NCBI RefSeq assembly: GCF_040438645.1
Contig: NZ_CP159253.1
Span: 3,782,001 to 3,846,000, forward strand
Length of the DNA stretch: 64,000 nt
Origin: Mesorhizobium sp. WSM2240
GTDB lineage: Bacteria > Pseudomonadota > Alphaproteobacteria > Rhizobiales > Rhizobiaceae
Direction of reading: 5' to 3'
In this document: positions 38,968 through 48,901 of the stretch, in pieces
How the letters are laid out: each line of letters begins with the position of its first letter
Numbering within the stretch: the stretch's first letter is position 1
Program-made: the position numbers and the translations under genes
The notes under the pieces: model-generated
What the model saw: only the letters and a program-made list of their open reading frames with translations
Database searches by the model: none
Told to the model about the DNA's origin: nothing

Positions 38968-39867
38968 ATGTCGCTTCGCTTTCAACAGCCCGCTCCTGCC
39001 GCCGGCCTTCTTGTCAAAGATTGCGCGTCCGGCTCGCGCCTGCTGCTGTCGCCGCGGCCCGGGAGCTGGCTCGCCCGACCATCAAGCATCCTCGGCCTTG
39101 CATTCTTGGTCGCGGCATCTCTCTTAGACACTTCAACTTCAGCAAATGCATTCTGGCGGCAACAGCGCACGGATGCCAATGTCGTCACCGCGATCGATGT
39201 CTCCGATTCGATTGGGCGATACGAGGAGTGGCTCCAGCAAACTGGGCTTGTGCGTGCGCTCCTACACCCGGATTTTCTGCGTGCCGCCACCGCAGGCCCT
39301 AACCGCCAGATCGGGTTTGCGGTATTCACATGGTCCAGCGATGGCAAATTCGATCAGTTGATACCCTGGACCCTCATTCGTTCGGCCGAAGACGCCGCGC
39401 GTGTCTCTGCAGCGATCAAGTCTGTCACGCTTATCGACCGGACCCACTATGGTGGCGGCGATGTCGAGCAGGACCGCGGCGATGATGAAGCGGTCGCGCC
39501 CGACCGCCGAACTGACCTCTCTGCGGCAATCGACTATGCTTCGCTTCTACTCACGACCGCTCCCCATGAGACGCAGCGCTCAGTCATGAACATCTGCGCA
39601 AACGGGGTGGACAACGTAGATGACGGAACGGCGTTTTCGCGCGCGCGCGCGCGCGCGCAAGGCCTGACAATCAATGGACTGGTCATTGGCCAGAACCCAA
39701 AAGTCACGCGCTACTTCCGCTCGAAGGTAATCGGCGGTCCCGGCGCCTTTGTCATGGAGTCGTCCGATCCAAAGCATGTCGGCGAAGCCATGGTGACGAA
39801 ATTTGTTCGCGACCTGAGGGTTTCATTGAGTGCAATCGAACCGCAGACCCATGTGGCAGAGCGTTGA
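38968..39867 (+). CDS. DUF1194 family protein (von Willebrand A-like domain)
   Basis: 299 residues from an ATG with GGGAGG five bases upstream. Residues 39-61 form a membrane anchor or signal segment (LGLAFLVAASLLDTSTSANA). The domain then starts VVTAIDVSDSIGRYEEWLQQ, where Asp-x-Ser-x-Ser is a MIDAS metal site, and continues to PHETQRSVMNICANGVDNVD and GLVIGQNPKVTRYF. Exported or membrane-anchored, likely a metal-dependent protein-binding module. A 21-base alternating CG tract (39638-39658) codes an Arg-Ala repeat. Controlled by an ECF-type motif. Confidence 0.9.
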   Translation: MSLRFQQPAPAAGLLVKDCASGSRLLLSPRPGSWLARPSSILGLAFLVAASLLDTSTSANAFWRQQRTDANVVTAIDVSDSIGRYEEWLQQTGLVRALLHPDFLRAATAGPNRQIGFAVFTWSSDGKFDQLIPWTLIRSAEDAARVSAAIKSVTLIDRTHYGGGDVEQDRGDDEAVAPDRRTDLSAAIDYASLLLTTAPHETQRSVMNICANGVDNVDDGTAFSRARARAQGLTINGLVIGQNPKVTRYFRSKVIGGPGAFVMESSDPKHVGEAMVTKFVRDLRVSLSAIEPQTHVAER

Positions 39868-40187
39868 GCCGTCCCAACAGTTCACTGTGCGCCACAAGCA
39901 ATCGCGCCTGACGTCCCGGAATCAATCCGCATCGGCAAACATAGCGCCGCAAAGCATTGAGATGAGCGAGGCGTGACAATTTGGGTGAAAATCGGCGGCG
40001 AGAACCCTGCAATTGCCGCTGTCATCCTGGGGCGTCCGACCTTCCCCGGGGCTCCGGCTTGCCCCAAGAACAACCGAGAGGCGCTGTGAGGTACGATCTC
40101 CGGAGCTAGGGGACCGGTGCTTGCGTTAGCGACAGTCGGCAGCCATGTTGCGGAGATTGCAGGGGGCTTTGGGAAATTGAGAACTGC
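39868..40187. other. no gene recognised
   Basis: Tail-to-tail gap between the DUF1194 and anti-sigma genes. No convincing frame or strong terminator hairpin seen. Confidence 0.45.
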
Positions 40188-40949
40188 CTACTTGCCCGGT
40201 TCGTCCCGGTTGAGTAGCGCCCGCTCCTCGTCGTCCGACAAGGCAGAGCCAGCGCCGATTTGGGTGAGATAGCTGTCGAGCACCGCCGTCGAAGAGGCTG
40301 GCTCATAGCCGCCGCTACTTGCCGTCTGCATAGCGAACTCAACAGCCCATCCGCCATCTGCCCGGCAAGCCACGGCAAGCGATCCATTCCTCTCACCCGA
40401 AATCTCGAATTCGCGGCAGAACCTGTCACCGCGGTCGCGGAACGAGCCGATGATACCGAACGTTTCTCCGCCCTCAAGCGTCGCCTGCTCCCCAGAACGA
40501 ACGGTCCCGAGCAACCCGGAAATCTCGTCAGACGCGGCAGCGAGTTCGATTCGGGCGGCTCTGCCGTCCGTATTCCTCAACCCGGCGCCCGCAACATAGC
40601 CGGCAACGCCAGCAACAATAACCGCAACGCAGGCGGCGGCTGCCATGCTGATGGCAATGACCGATGGCCGACGCGGCCGGAGACGGATAATATTGCGTAT
40701 TGGCGCCGAGGGCCGCTCTTTCGTCGACCGGCCGAGCGCTGTGTCCAGCAACTTCGGCGGCACGGTCTCGCGCAGCACAGACGAGAAGGCATCGCGTGCC
40801 ATCATCCGGGTTCGAGCGAACATATCGATGGTGCCGGCGATATCAGGATCGGCCGCTGCCGCGACTTCGATCGCATGCGCTTTCTCGTCGTCGACTTCGC
40901 CGTCGACATAGGCCATCAGTTCCTCGTCGGTGAATTTCGTCGTCATCAT
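40188..40949 (-). CDS. membrane-anchored anti-sigma factor
   Basis: 253 residues. The cytoplasmic N-terminus (FTDEELMAYVDGEVDDEKAH) is typical of ECF anti-sigma domains; no HxxxCxxC zinc motif is seen. One membrane helix (about residues 97-118, IAISMAAAACVAVIVAGVAG) leads to a periplasmic domain with two Cys. Its start overlaps the sigma-factor stop (ATGATGA), so the two are coupled. Expected to hold the sigma factor at the membrane until a signal outside releases it. Confidence 0.88.
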   Translation of the reverse strand: MMTTKFTDEELMAYVDGEVDDEKAHAIEVAAAADPDIAGTIDMFARTRMMARDAFSSVLRETVPPKLLDTALGRSTKERPSAPIRNIIRLRPRRPSVIAISMAAAACVAVIVAGVAGYVAGAGLRNTDGRAARIELAAASDEISGLLGTVRSGEQATLEGGETFGIIGSFRDRGDRFCREFEISGERNGSLAVACRADGGWAVEFAMQTASSGGYEPASSTAVLDSYLTQIGAGSALSDDEERALLNRDEPGK

Positions 40950-41467
40950 TCTGCCCCGCGCTCGCTTGCGGTCTCGTTGTCTGGTTCAACCAACGTCATC
41001 AGCCGCTTTCGCGCTCGCGCCAGGCGGCTCATGACGGTTCCGATCGGGATTTCGAGGATATCGGCTGTTTCCATGTAGCTCTTCTCTTCCAGGCACACGA
41101 GAACAAGTACTTCGCGTTGGTCACCAGGTAGTGCTGCGATCGAGCTGCGCACGCGATCGAGCGTCAATCTGGCTTCCATGGCCGGTTCGCCATGGTCGCC
41201 GACAAGGTGGCGCTGATCGTTCACGTCGAGCTGCGTTCCTTCCAAGCGCGACCGCCTGAGCCGATCGATCCAGAGGTTGCGCAGGATGCGAAACAGCCAT
41301 GCATCGAGTCGCGTGCCCGGCTGCCAGCTGTTGGCCGCCGCTAGCGCCCGGGCGCAAGTCGCCTGCACGAGATCATCAGCGATATCGGCCGAACCGCAGA
41401 TCGCGCGAGCGAAACGTCTGAGCCGCGGTAGCATTCCAACCAAATCGTATCCGATGTCGACCGTCAT
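40946..41467 (-). CDS. ECF-type RNA polymerase sigma factor
   Basis: 173 residues from the ATG at 41467, with GGAGG about 13 bases upstream. Region 2: ADIADDLVQATCARALAAAN and RLDAWLFRILRNLWIDRLRR; region 4: LPGDQREVLVLVCLEEKSYM then IPIGTVMSRLARARKRL. Operon with its anti-sigma gene. GGAAT-N15-CCGTT lies 36 bp before its start and before three neighbouring units, which points to autoregulation and a local regulon. Confidence 0.93.
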   Translation of the reverse strand: MTVDIGYDLVGMLPRLRRFARAICGSADIADDLVQATCARALAAANSWQPGTRLDAWLFRILRNLWIDRLRRSRLEGTQLDVNDQRHLVGDHGEPAMEARLTLDRVRSSIAALPGDQREVLVLVCLEEKSYMETADILEIPIGTVMSRLARARKRLMTLVEPDNETASERGAE

Positions 41468-41503
41468 GAAGTACCAAGATCCTCCTTCCACGTCCGTTGC
41501 TAG

Positions 41504-41528
41504 AACGGCGATGACCACATCCTATTCC
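41504..41528 (-). promoter_or_regulatory. ECF-type promoter motif before sigma/anti-sigma operon
   Basis: On the minus strand reads GGAAT-N15-CCGTT, with CCGTT 36 bp before the sigma start codon. Identical boxes and spacing to the motifs at 38915, 41640 and 43585. Confidence 0.78.
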
Positions 41529-41639
41529 GTAGCTGGAAAAATAAATCGCCCGGCTTCGATTGCTGACTGTCAGGTCTATTTCAGCAAGCCGTTGACAATT
41601 AAGGTCAAGGCGCAGCGATGACCTTTTTCTCCTCCAAGC

Positions 41640-41664
41640 GGAATATCGGGCGCCGTGATCCGTT
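41640..41664 (+). promoter_or_regulatory. ECF-type promoter motif before S8 peptidase gene
   Basis: GGAAT-N15-CCGTT on the plus strand, 144 bp before the GTG start of the peptidase. Together with the minus-strand copy at 41504 it makes this divergent region doubly controlled. Confidence 0.72.
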
Positions 41665-41808
41665 ATCAGGCCGAAAACGCCCGCGCGCAGCGATGGCGCT
41701 TGGAGTGGTGTTTTTGGAGATGTAGGTCGCTGACATCGCGGTGAGCTTTGCTGTTTTTGAAATTTGCGACCGTCTCAGTCTATTGGCAGATCCAGGAGAG
41801 ATAGCGCC

Positions 41809-43308
<1,500 letters not shown>

Positions 43309-43584
43309 CCCACGCGGACAATGCCTTCCCGACGGGCAAAGCTCTGCTCCTCCGCAGGCAAACGCCGTAAATGCGCTAGTGAAGTCCAAGGCATCGCTAC
43401 GGCGTCTCGCATCAGGCCGCGTCGATTCGCGCTTTGCGAGAATGGCTGTTCCTGATTTGCCGGCCCATCGAACTTGACGTTTGAAGGCAGCCCGATCCCT
43501 CCTGGCTAGGCGGGCCGGTTTGGTCTCATCTCATGGTCTGCCTCCTACTGAGCCAAAAAAGCGCTCCACGGACCACAGGCAGGT

Positions 43585-43609
43585 GGAATGAAACCCGGAA
43601 CGCTCCGTT
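43585..43609 (+). promoter_or_regulatory. ECF-type promoter motif before repeat-protein gene
   Basis: GGAAT-N15-CCGTT, 114 bp before the ATG of the Gly/Ser/Arg-rich protein. Would drive that gene and the HprK-PqqD gene after it. Confidence 0.75.
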
Positions 43610-43723
43610 TGACCCCTCGAAGTTGGGAGCGATCGGCGAATGGATTGGTGAATTCGCCAACCTTGCGTCCGATCCGGCCAGCCTCGCTCAAGGGACGCCT
43701 TTCGCGACATAGGGAGAAGAACG

Positions 43724-44086
43724 ATGACCAAGATCGTGACAACTGAAAACGCAGACCAGAATCCCGTCAACATCAACCGGCGCAAAGCGCTCATGCGGCT
43801 TGGCCTCGCGGCAGGGGCTCTATACGCAGCACCAGTGGTACTGCAGCTCAACGAGGCCCGCGCCTCGGGTGGTTCTGGTGGTTCTGGTGGTTCTGGTGGT
43901 TCAGGCGGCGGGCGCGGCTCGCGCGGCAGCCGCGGATCACGTGGCAGCCGAGGCGGCGGTCGTGGTTTTGGCGGCCGTGGCAGCGGCGGTTCCGGTCGCA
44001 GCGGACGCCGGGCTCATGCCGGCCGAGCCCGTGTCCGCCAAGCCCGTGCGCCACGCTGGATGCGTCGGGTCTTCGTCGGGAGCTGA
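43724..44086 (+). CDS. small secreted Gly/Ser/Arg-repeat protein with Tat-like signal
   Basis: 120 residues; AGGGAG about eight bases before the ATG. Residues 1-18 are polar, 19-21 are Arg-Arg-Lys, 24-40 hydrophobic (MRLGLAAGALYAAPVVLQ), a Tat-like export signal, with a likely cut near ARA-S at 47/48. The mature part has four GGS units (48-60), four GSR/RGS units (64-76), Gly-rich segments and a basic tail, ending RRVFVGS with a C-terminal Ser. No named family. The ECF motif upstream, the S8 peptidase before it and the HprK-PqqD gene after it suggest it is the substrate of the system. Confidence 0.82.
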   Translation: MTKIVTTENADQNPVNINRRKALMRLGLAAGALYAAPVVLQLNEARASGGSGGSGGSGGSGGGRGSRGSRGSRGSRGGGRGFGGRGSGGSGRSGRRAHAGRARVRQARAPRWMRRVFVGS

Positions 44087-44105
44087 CATTCGACGACGAT
44101 TTGGC

Positions 44106-44135
44106 GCCTCCCGCGATCCTTGGGTCGCGGGAGGC
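44106..44135 (+). terminator. stem-loop between repeat-protein and HprK-PqqD genes
   Basis: A perfect 11-bp stem (GCCTCCCGCGA / TCGCGGGAGGC) with an eight-base loop, 20 bp after the repeat-protein stop. Only three T follow soon after, so partial termination or 3'-end protection is more likely than a full stop. Would give more substrate mRNA than enzyme mRNA. Confidence 0.6.
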
Positions 44136-44159
44136 CCTCGTTTAGCGAAGGAAATGGCT

Positions 44160-45398
44160 ATGGACCTGACATTCAAGGGCATACCGCAGCCGATCCGCCT
44201 TATCGATAGCGGGCATCTCGTCCCATTGATGCGCAAGATCGTCATGAGTTGGCCCTTCGTGGTCGGGGAATCCGATCCGGCGACCCAGCCCATCATCGTC
44301 GTCCGCGGCAAGGTAAGCGGTAGCTACTGGATAGAGGCGCCGTGGCTCGACGAGCCTATTGTCGAGGAAACCGATGTCTGCACGGTGTGCAGCCTCATTA
44401 TCGATCTCGTTCGTGCTTGGTTCGACGCCCACCCGGCAGTGCTCTGCATGCATTGTGGGGCCGTGGAATTTGCCGGGCGGCTTGTCGTTTTTCCCAGTAC
44501 GAATCGCTCTGGAAAGAGCACGCTGATTGCAAGGCTGGCCGCCGAAGGCGTCGCCGTCCACGCCGATGACCTGCTTCCTCTGACGCAGGATGACGAAGGC
44601 ATGTCACTCGGTATTTCGCCGCGCCTGAGACTCCCCTTGCCTGAAAATGCAGGCGTGACACTGACCCGCTTCGTGATGGAGAACCAAGGGGCAGCCGATC
44701 AACGCTACAAGTATCTTGAGCTTGCAGCACCACTCCTTGCGCCATTCGGCAAGCGGAACCCGATTGGCGCCTTTGTCCTGCTGGAGCGCCAGATGCGTAC
44801 GGCCGCCGAACTCCTGCCCGCCCCGCGCGGGTTTGGCCTTCAGCATATCGTTCGGCAAAATTTCGTTCGGCAGGGAAGCGCGGTTGCGATGTTCGCCCGA
44901 CTCAGAGCGTTGATTGAGGTAAGGCCCTGCTACCGCCTCATCTATTCGGATCTCGACGAGGCCGTCGATATTCTCAAGACATCGTTCGCCGCGCCAGCTT
45001 CGGTCGCATTCGCGCCCTCTGTCGCAGCGGCAAGCGTCGTATCCAAGCCGACAGACGTCGGCGGGGCAACCGGCACGGCGCTTCGTCCGGCTATGGATCG
45101 CACATCCTATTGCCGCAACCCCGACGCCCTCGTCGAAATTCTCGACGGCGAATCCTTTCTCGTCCTCGGTGATCAGGACGCAATCTTCTATCTGAACCCG
45201 ATTGCAGGCGCCATTTGGAGAATGCTTGCCGAGCCGCTGAGCGAGGCGCAGGCGGCGATGCTTGTTAGCGCCGCCTTTCCCGATTTGGATCGCCAGGGCG
45301 TGCGACGCGACATTCGCATTCTGTTTAAGGAGATGAGCGCGCGAAAACTGATCCTTTCAGCGCCCCACGAACCACCAGCCAAAACGACTCAGCTTTAA
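44160..45398 (+). CDS. HPr kinase-like protein fused to a PqqD domain
   Basis: 412 residues. The HprK-like domain includes CMHCGAVEFAGRLVVFPSTN, the P-loop NRSGKST (residues 115-121) and an acidic HADD (134-137). A linker of about 40 residues (280-315) leads to a PqqD domain (316-398: NPDALVEILDG ... FYLNPIAGAIWRMLAEPLSE). PqqD folds bind leader peptides in RiPP pathways; HprK homologues in lasso-peptide clusters phosphorylate a C-terminal Ser. The ATG at 44160 is preferred over 44154 because of its distance from GAAGGA. Likely a cytoplasmic kinase acting on the repeat protein before export; inference. Confidence 0.85.
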   Translation: MDLTFKGIPQPIRLIDSGHLVPLMRKIVMSWPFVVGESDPATQPIIVVRGKVSGSYWIEAPWLDEPIVEETDVCTVCSLIIDLVRAWFDAHPAVLCMHCGAVEFAGRLVVFPSTNRSGKSTLIARLAAEGVAVHADDLLPLTQDDEGMSLGISPRLRLPLPENAGVTLTRFVMENQGAADQRYKYLELAAPLLAPFGKRNPIGAFVLLERQMRTAAELLPAPRGFGLQHIVRQNFVRQGSAVAMFARLRALIEVRPCYRLIYSDLDEAVDILKTSFAAPASVAFAPSVAAASVVSKPTDVGGATGTALRPAMDRTSYCRNPDALVEILDGESFLVLGDQDAIFYLNPIAGAIWRMLAEPLSEAQAAMLVSAAFPDLDRQGVRRDIRILFKEMSARKLILSAPHEPPAKTTQL

Positions 45399-45597
45399 AT
45401 TCACGCCGAAGGGCAGCGGTATCGGATGACAGGGCTTAATATAAGATCGCCTGCGCAGAAGGATCGAGAGTGGACGGTGGCAATCTCAACTGGCAGACGC
45501 TCGAAGCTCCTCCAACCGGCGGAAAGTATGACATGAGCACCGCTCTGGTGATGGTCCGCACCGATCACTATATAGCCCAACCAATCGGGAGAACCTC

Positions 45598-45900
45598 ATG
45601 TCCGAATTTATAAGCTATCTGTTCGCCATCCTTGTTGTGGGCCCGCTTCAAGCCGAAGTATCCGAGCGCCTTCAGGGCATTCCATCGGCGGACATTGTTC
45701 AGGCCGGGCGCGCTTGCATTTCGGAGGAAGCTCCTCAGCTTCTCCAGCGTGCGCAGGATGACTGGGGATGGGCGACTGCGAATGCCATCGGGGTCGGAGT
45801 CGGAGCGGTTGACCCCCTCAGCCTGTTGGCTGGCCAGAGCCAGGAGTGCAATCGGCTCTTCCAGGTCTTGTCGACTGGGGACAAGGGCGAGGATGCCTAA
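45598..45900 (+). CDS. small hypothetical protein with N-terminal hydrophobic segment
   Basis: 100 residues starting MSEFISYLFAILVVGPLQAE, with GGGAG before the ATG. The first 18 residues could be a signal or anchor. The rest is helical and polar (SADIVQAGRACISEEAPQLL). No family recognised. It lies inside the stretch between the two 73-bp repeats but has no ECF motif. Confidence 0.6.
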   Translation: MSEFISYLFAILVVGPLQAEVSERLQGIPSADIVQAGRACISEEAPQLLQRAQDDWGWATANAIGVGVGAVDPLSLLAGQSQECNRLFQVLSTGDKGEDA

Positions 45901-45988
45901 TAGCAATCTATGCTAGTGCCCACCGAGCCTCATTGAAAGCGCGGAAGGATTTGCGGCGTCCGATCACCTGCTGAACGGTCCGGCCTTG

Positions 45989-46228
45989 TCAGTGACGTCC
46001 ATTCCCGCCACTCTCGACCAGACGTCTCGCAAAGATCGCCCAGTTGTATCGGCCAGGGCCGCTCAGGCTAAGGAGCTCCGCTCGCAGTTTGTTTAAATGT
46101 TCAGCATCAAGAGGTTCGACATCAGAGTCAATAAACTGGCAATTTGGCAGCTCCATCTCCTCGAATTCCCTCGTGGTCTCGGCGACAACTGCTGACAGAT
46201 CGACATCGCCCCATATGGAAACTATCAC
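45989..46228 (-). CDS. small acidic hypothetical protein
   Basis: 79 residues from a GTG: MIVSIWGDVDLSAVVAETTR and DSDVEPLDAEHLNKLRAELL. Composition is protein-like, but the ribosome site is weak and no family is recognised. The 317 bp after it (46229-46545) show nothing. Confidence 0.4.
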   Translation of the reverse strand: MIVSIWGDVDLSAVVAETTREFEEMELPNCQFIDSDVEPLDAEHLNKLRAELLSLSGPGRYNWAIFARRLVESGGNGRH

Positions 46229-46545
46229 TTTTTATGACCGCGCTTCTGTTTGACGTCCACGATGAATGGTCGCGTCTGCTGCCTCATAATGCCTTCCTTG
46301 ATAAGGAATGAAATTGCCCAGGGAAGTCACTCTTGAGGAAGATTGAGCGTCGTGGCGCAATCTTTCGCGAGGGGCTTTATCGGATGATACTGCCGACGAT
46401 CAAGTTACGTAGATATTTTCTATATCAGGGTGTTCTCTAAGTTCTTAAGCGGGTTGAGGCGGCCGAAGTTCGGCCGGTAAGCGAGAATCTGCCGTTGAGG
46501 AGCGGCGAGGGTCCGCTCCTGTCGCGCGTTCGGATCCTTTAGCGC

Positions 46546-46773
46546 ATGAGCGGCGAGATGATCGTGCGCGTAGGGCGACGAACCGACCCAGAGGCATGCC
46601 GACGAGTGCGCATTCTCTGCAGGGGCGCTTGTGGAGTGCCGCGGCACGCCGAGGCCAGTAAAGACCATTGGTCGAAGACGAAGGACGCGGTCAGGACCGA
46701 GCTGTATGCGATATGCCTTAAATGCGGGTATCAGGCGCGGGATAATTACAACTGGGAGCGGCTGAACTCGTAA
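46546..46773 (+). CDS. possible small Cys-containing protein
   Basis: 75 residues. Pairs RILCRGAC and ICLKCGYQ look like two halves of a zinc knuckle. No ribosome site is convincing and a long antisense frame exists, so the call is weak. Confidence 0.3.
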   Translation: MSGEMIVRVGRRTDPEACRRVRILCRGACGVPRHAEASKDHWSKTKDAVRTELYAICLKCGYQARDNYNWERLNS

Positions 46774-46887
46774 TTTCCCTGTCATGAATGCTTTATTCGC
46801 CCGCATTCCACGCCAGCCCTTGGATCGTCCCGAGCGGGTGGCCCGTCAGCCCGTGGAACCTGTCTCTGCTTTCCGCCGTTTCAGGGC

Positions 46888-47217
46888 ATGGCTATTCGGA
46901 CGATACAACAAACCCTCACCACCCTTGGAACAGTAGGGTCTCGACCTTGGGCCTTCGTCACGGTCTTGCTCTATGCCGCTGCATGGCTGTTGTTCCAGCC
47001 CGACAGCCTGGATATGCACGGGATTGCCACGCTGATGGTCTGGATGATGACCCTGTTCATACAGCGCGCGGAGTATCGGGACGGCCTAGCGACCCAAGCC
47101 AAGCTGGACGAACTGCTCGCGGCGCTCAGCACAGCTCGAAATGATCTCGCCCAGATTGACGAAGAAGAGCCTGAAGACATCGAACGTCACCGAGCTGCGG
47201 CGCGCGAGGGTGATTGA
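46888..47217 (+). CDS. low affinity iron permease family protein
   Basis: 109 residues with two membrane helices (PWAFVTVLLYAAAWLLFQPD and GIATLMVWMMTLFIQRAEYR). RDGLATQAKLDELLAALSTA after the second helix is the conserved tail of the bacterial Fet4-like family. Bacterial members are half the size of fungal transporters and their role in iron uptake is unproven. Tail Glu-rich. Confidence 0.8.
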   Translation: MAIRTIQQTLTTLGTVGSRPWAFVTVLLYAAAWLLFQPDSLDMHGIATLMVWMMTLFIQRAEYRDGLATQAKLDELLAALSTARNDLAQIDEEEPEDIERHRAAAREGD

Positions 47218-47267
47218 TCTGCTGCCTCAAAAGGCGATACCTTCGGCGAGGCGGAAAGGGCACCATC

Positions 47268-47474
47268 ATGGCTGACACACCTATGCCGGTTACCGGCTTC
47301 GCGCTCGATGCGGCGATGTCGGAAGATGGCCGGACCATGGTTGCTTTGCTCACTCTTCAGACCGGCGAATTGACCTTCGAGTTTGCTATCAATGACGACG
47401 GTGCGAAAGCAATGGTTGAGAACCTGCAGCAGTTTCTCGATATGGTGGAATCCAAAGGCGGCAGGGCGAACTGA
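47268..47474 (+). CDS. small acidic hypothetical protein
   Basis: 68 residues: MADTPMPVTGFALDAAMSED, then TLQTGELTFEFAINDDGAKA. AAAGGG lies eight bases before the ATG. Looks like a single small alpha/beta domain; no family recognised. It follows the iron-permease-family gene by 50 bp in the same direction. Confidence 0.6.
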   Translation: MADTPMPVTGFALDAAMSEDGRTMVALLTLQTGELTFEFAINDDGAKAMVENLQQFLDMVESKGGRAN

Positions 47475-47599
47475 TCGGCAGGATATCCGCGAGTGGCGGT
47501 GGCGCTTGTGCGTCTAGTCAGCACGTCTTGGATTGCCGCTTCCCTTTTGGCGGCGTTGGGCACGCGGCAAGTCCGGAACCTCCGGTTCTCTAGCCAAGC

Positions 47600-47672
47600 G
47601 CTTGCCAAGATTTAATCCAGGGTTCGCCAAAATCTAGCCAAGCTCCCACGAGGCTTTAGCCGGCTTTGGTCA
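47600..47672 (+). repeat. 73-bp dispersed repeat, right copy
   Basis: Inverted partner of 38524-38596, 69 of 73 positions the same. Precedes the 42-residue gene at 47728 by 55 bp, in the same relative orientation as the left copy to the orphan sigma gene. Confidence 0.85.
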
Positions 47673-47727
47673 ATGGTGGTTGTCCGCCCGCGGCGATCCG
47701 GGCAGTAGTGCTTCTACAGGACAACAA

Positions 47728-47856
47728 ATGAACCATATCGGAGTTATTTTTAGATTGGTTAAATGGCTCGCGTTCGGCGTCATTGGTCTGATTTTGCTCG
47801 CCGGGGCCATTGCTCTTTCTGAGGTCGGCTTTCTTCTTTTCAAGTTCCCGCCATAG
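47728..47856 (+). CDS. 42-residue single-span membrane protein
   Basis: Starts MNHIGVIFRLVKWLAFGVIG with one helix (about residues 12-31) and ends FLLFKFPP. AGGA lies seven bases before the ATG. Short polar ends, basic face at the N-side. No family known. Only a 73-bp repeat precedes it. Confidence 0.5.
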   Translation: MNHIGVIFRLVKWLAFGVIGLILLAGAIALSEVGFLLFKFPP

Positions 47857-48055
47857 TCGACGAGGAAGCCGCGCATCATGCCCTCCGGTGCGACGGTGAA
47901 GGTATGCAGAGACGGACTGCGGATGCCATCAGGCCGCCTCCGAAAAGTCGCAGTCCGAACCGGCCGTCCTCTTGAACGGCAAAATCCTGAGAACATATCT
48001 TTGCTCGGGCGTTGATTCAGACGCCGGCACTCAGACCATTTGTGATGATGGAGAA

Positions 48056-48356
48056 ATGGTTAGAACCTTCACGCCTCCGGTTTTTGTGGCGGACGGGCCC
48101 TCGCATGATCCAGCGGATAGACGATCTCGAAGATGCGGTCGATTTTCTCGAAGGCTTGCGCAGACCGGTCAACGGCACGGTGCACGAAACCGCCCTCAAG
48201 GGGTGCTACCGGGCCGCATCGGGGCTGATGACGGTTGAGAACGCCGGCCACGCGTTCGTGAGTTTCGCCAAAATGTCCCGCCTTCTTGAAGATATCCAAC
48301 CTGACCCGTGGCTGATGCGCGCGGAGGGCGCCGCTGGCGGCGACGCCTTGGTCTAG
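48056..48356 (+). pseudogene. DUF982 family protein, frameshifted
   Basis: From an ATG at 48056 the frame gives VRTFTPPVFVADGP, the DUF982 first strand, then shifts near 48100 into IQRIDDLEDAVDFLEGLRRP and HETALKGCYRAASGLMTVEN, the rest of the domain. Removing one T would join them. First of four DUF982 genes in a row. The domain is common in rhizobia and its function is unknown. Confidence 0.65.
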
Positions 48357-48510
48357 GGAACTGGTAGAAGCCGAGATTGCTAGACTTGGTGCGAACCGCC
48401 CCGATCTTCCGATGGCTCATGAGGACCCGCTCACGTTATGTAAGCGCGGGTGCGGAATCGTTACGCAACCGCTCTCGATCGCGGCTCTTCAACTCCCAAA
48501 GGAGGCTGCG

Positions 48511-48798
48511 ATGCGCGACGACGTCGATCTTGGGCCCTTTGAAGAACCGGTTCCGGTGGCGACCGATGCCGGAGAACGCTGCGTTTCCAGCGCCAGAGAG
48601 GCAGCGGAAATGCTGCTCTACGACTGGCCGATCGGCGAGACGGCTACACGCATTCAGGCGCGAATGACGTGCATGAAGGTGCTCGCGGGAAGTGAACCAC
48701 CCGCATTCGCGCGCGAAGCATTCATGCAAGCGGCGGAAGAGGCGAAAATCCTTGTCGAGGTGCAACCAGGTGAGGTTGCTGCGCTCGGGCGTCGATGA
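48511..48798 (+). CDS. DUF982 family protein
   Basis: 95 residues with an ideal AGGAGG six bases before the ATG. FEEPVPVATDAGERCVSSAR, AEMLLYDWPI and FAREAFMQAAEEAKILVEV match the DUF982 pattern. Cytoplasmic, no membrane segment. Second of four tandem paralogues. Confidence 0.8.
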   Translation: MRDDVDLGPFEEPVPVATDAGERCVSSAREAAEMLLYDWPIGETATRIQARMTCMKVLAGSEPPAFAREAFMQAAEEAKILVEVQPGEVAALGRR

Positions 48799-48901
48799 TG
48801 AGACATTTCGCGGGAGACCGGCTTCCCGATGGAAGAGGACTGATGCAGACAGGATCGGGACGTATTCGGAACCTCGGATGGCGATCGCCGTTCGAGAGGC
48901 A

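Noticed and set aside
43870..43910. CRISPR-like short repeats
   Set aside because: They are coding repeats in frame, without unique spacers or cas genes.
43724..45398. Lasso-peptide cluster
   Set aside because: There is an HprK-like gene and a PqqD domain, but no asparagine-synthetase-like cyclase or lasso protease, and the substrate lacks a lasso core.
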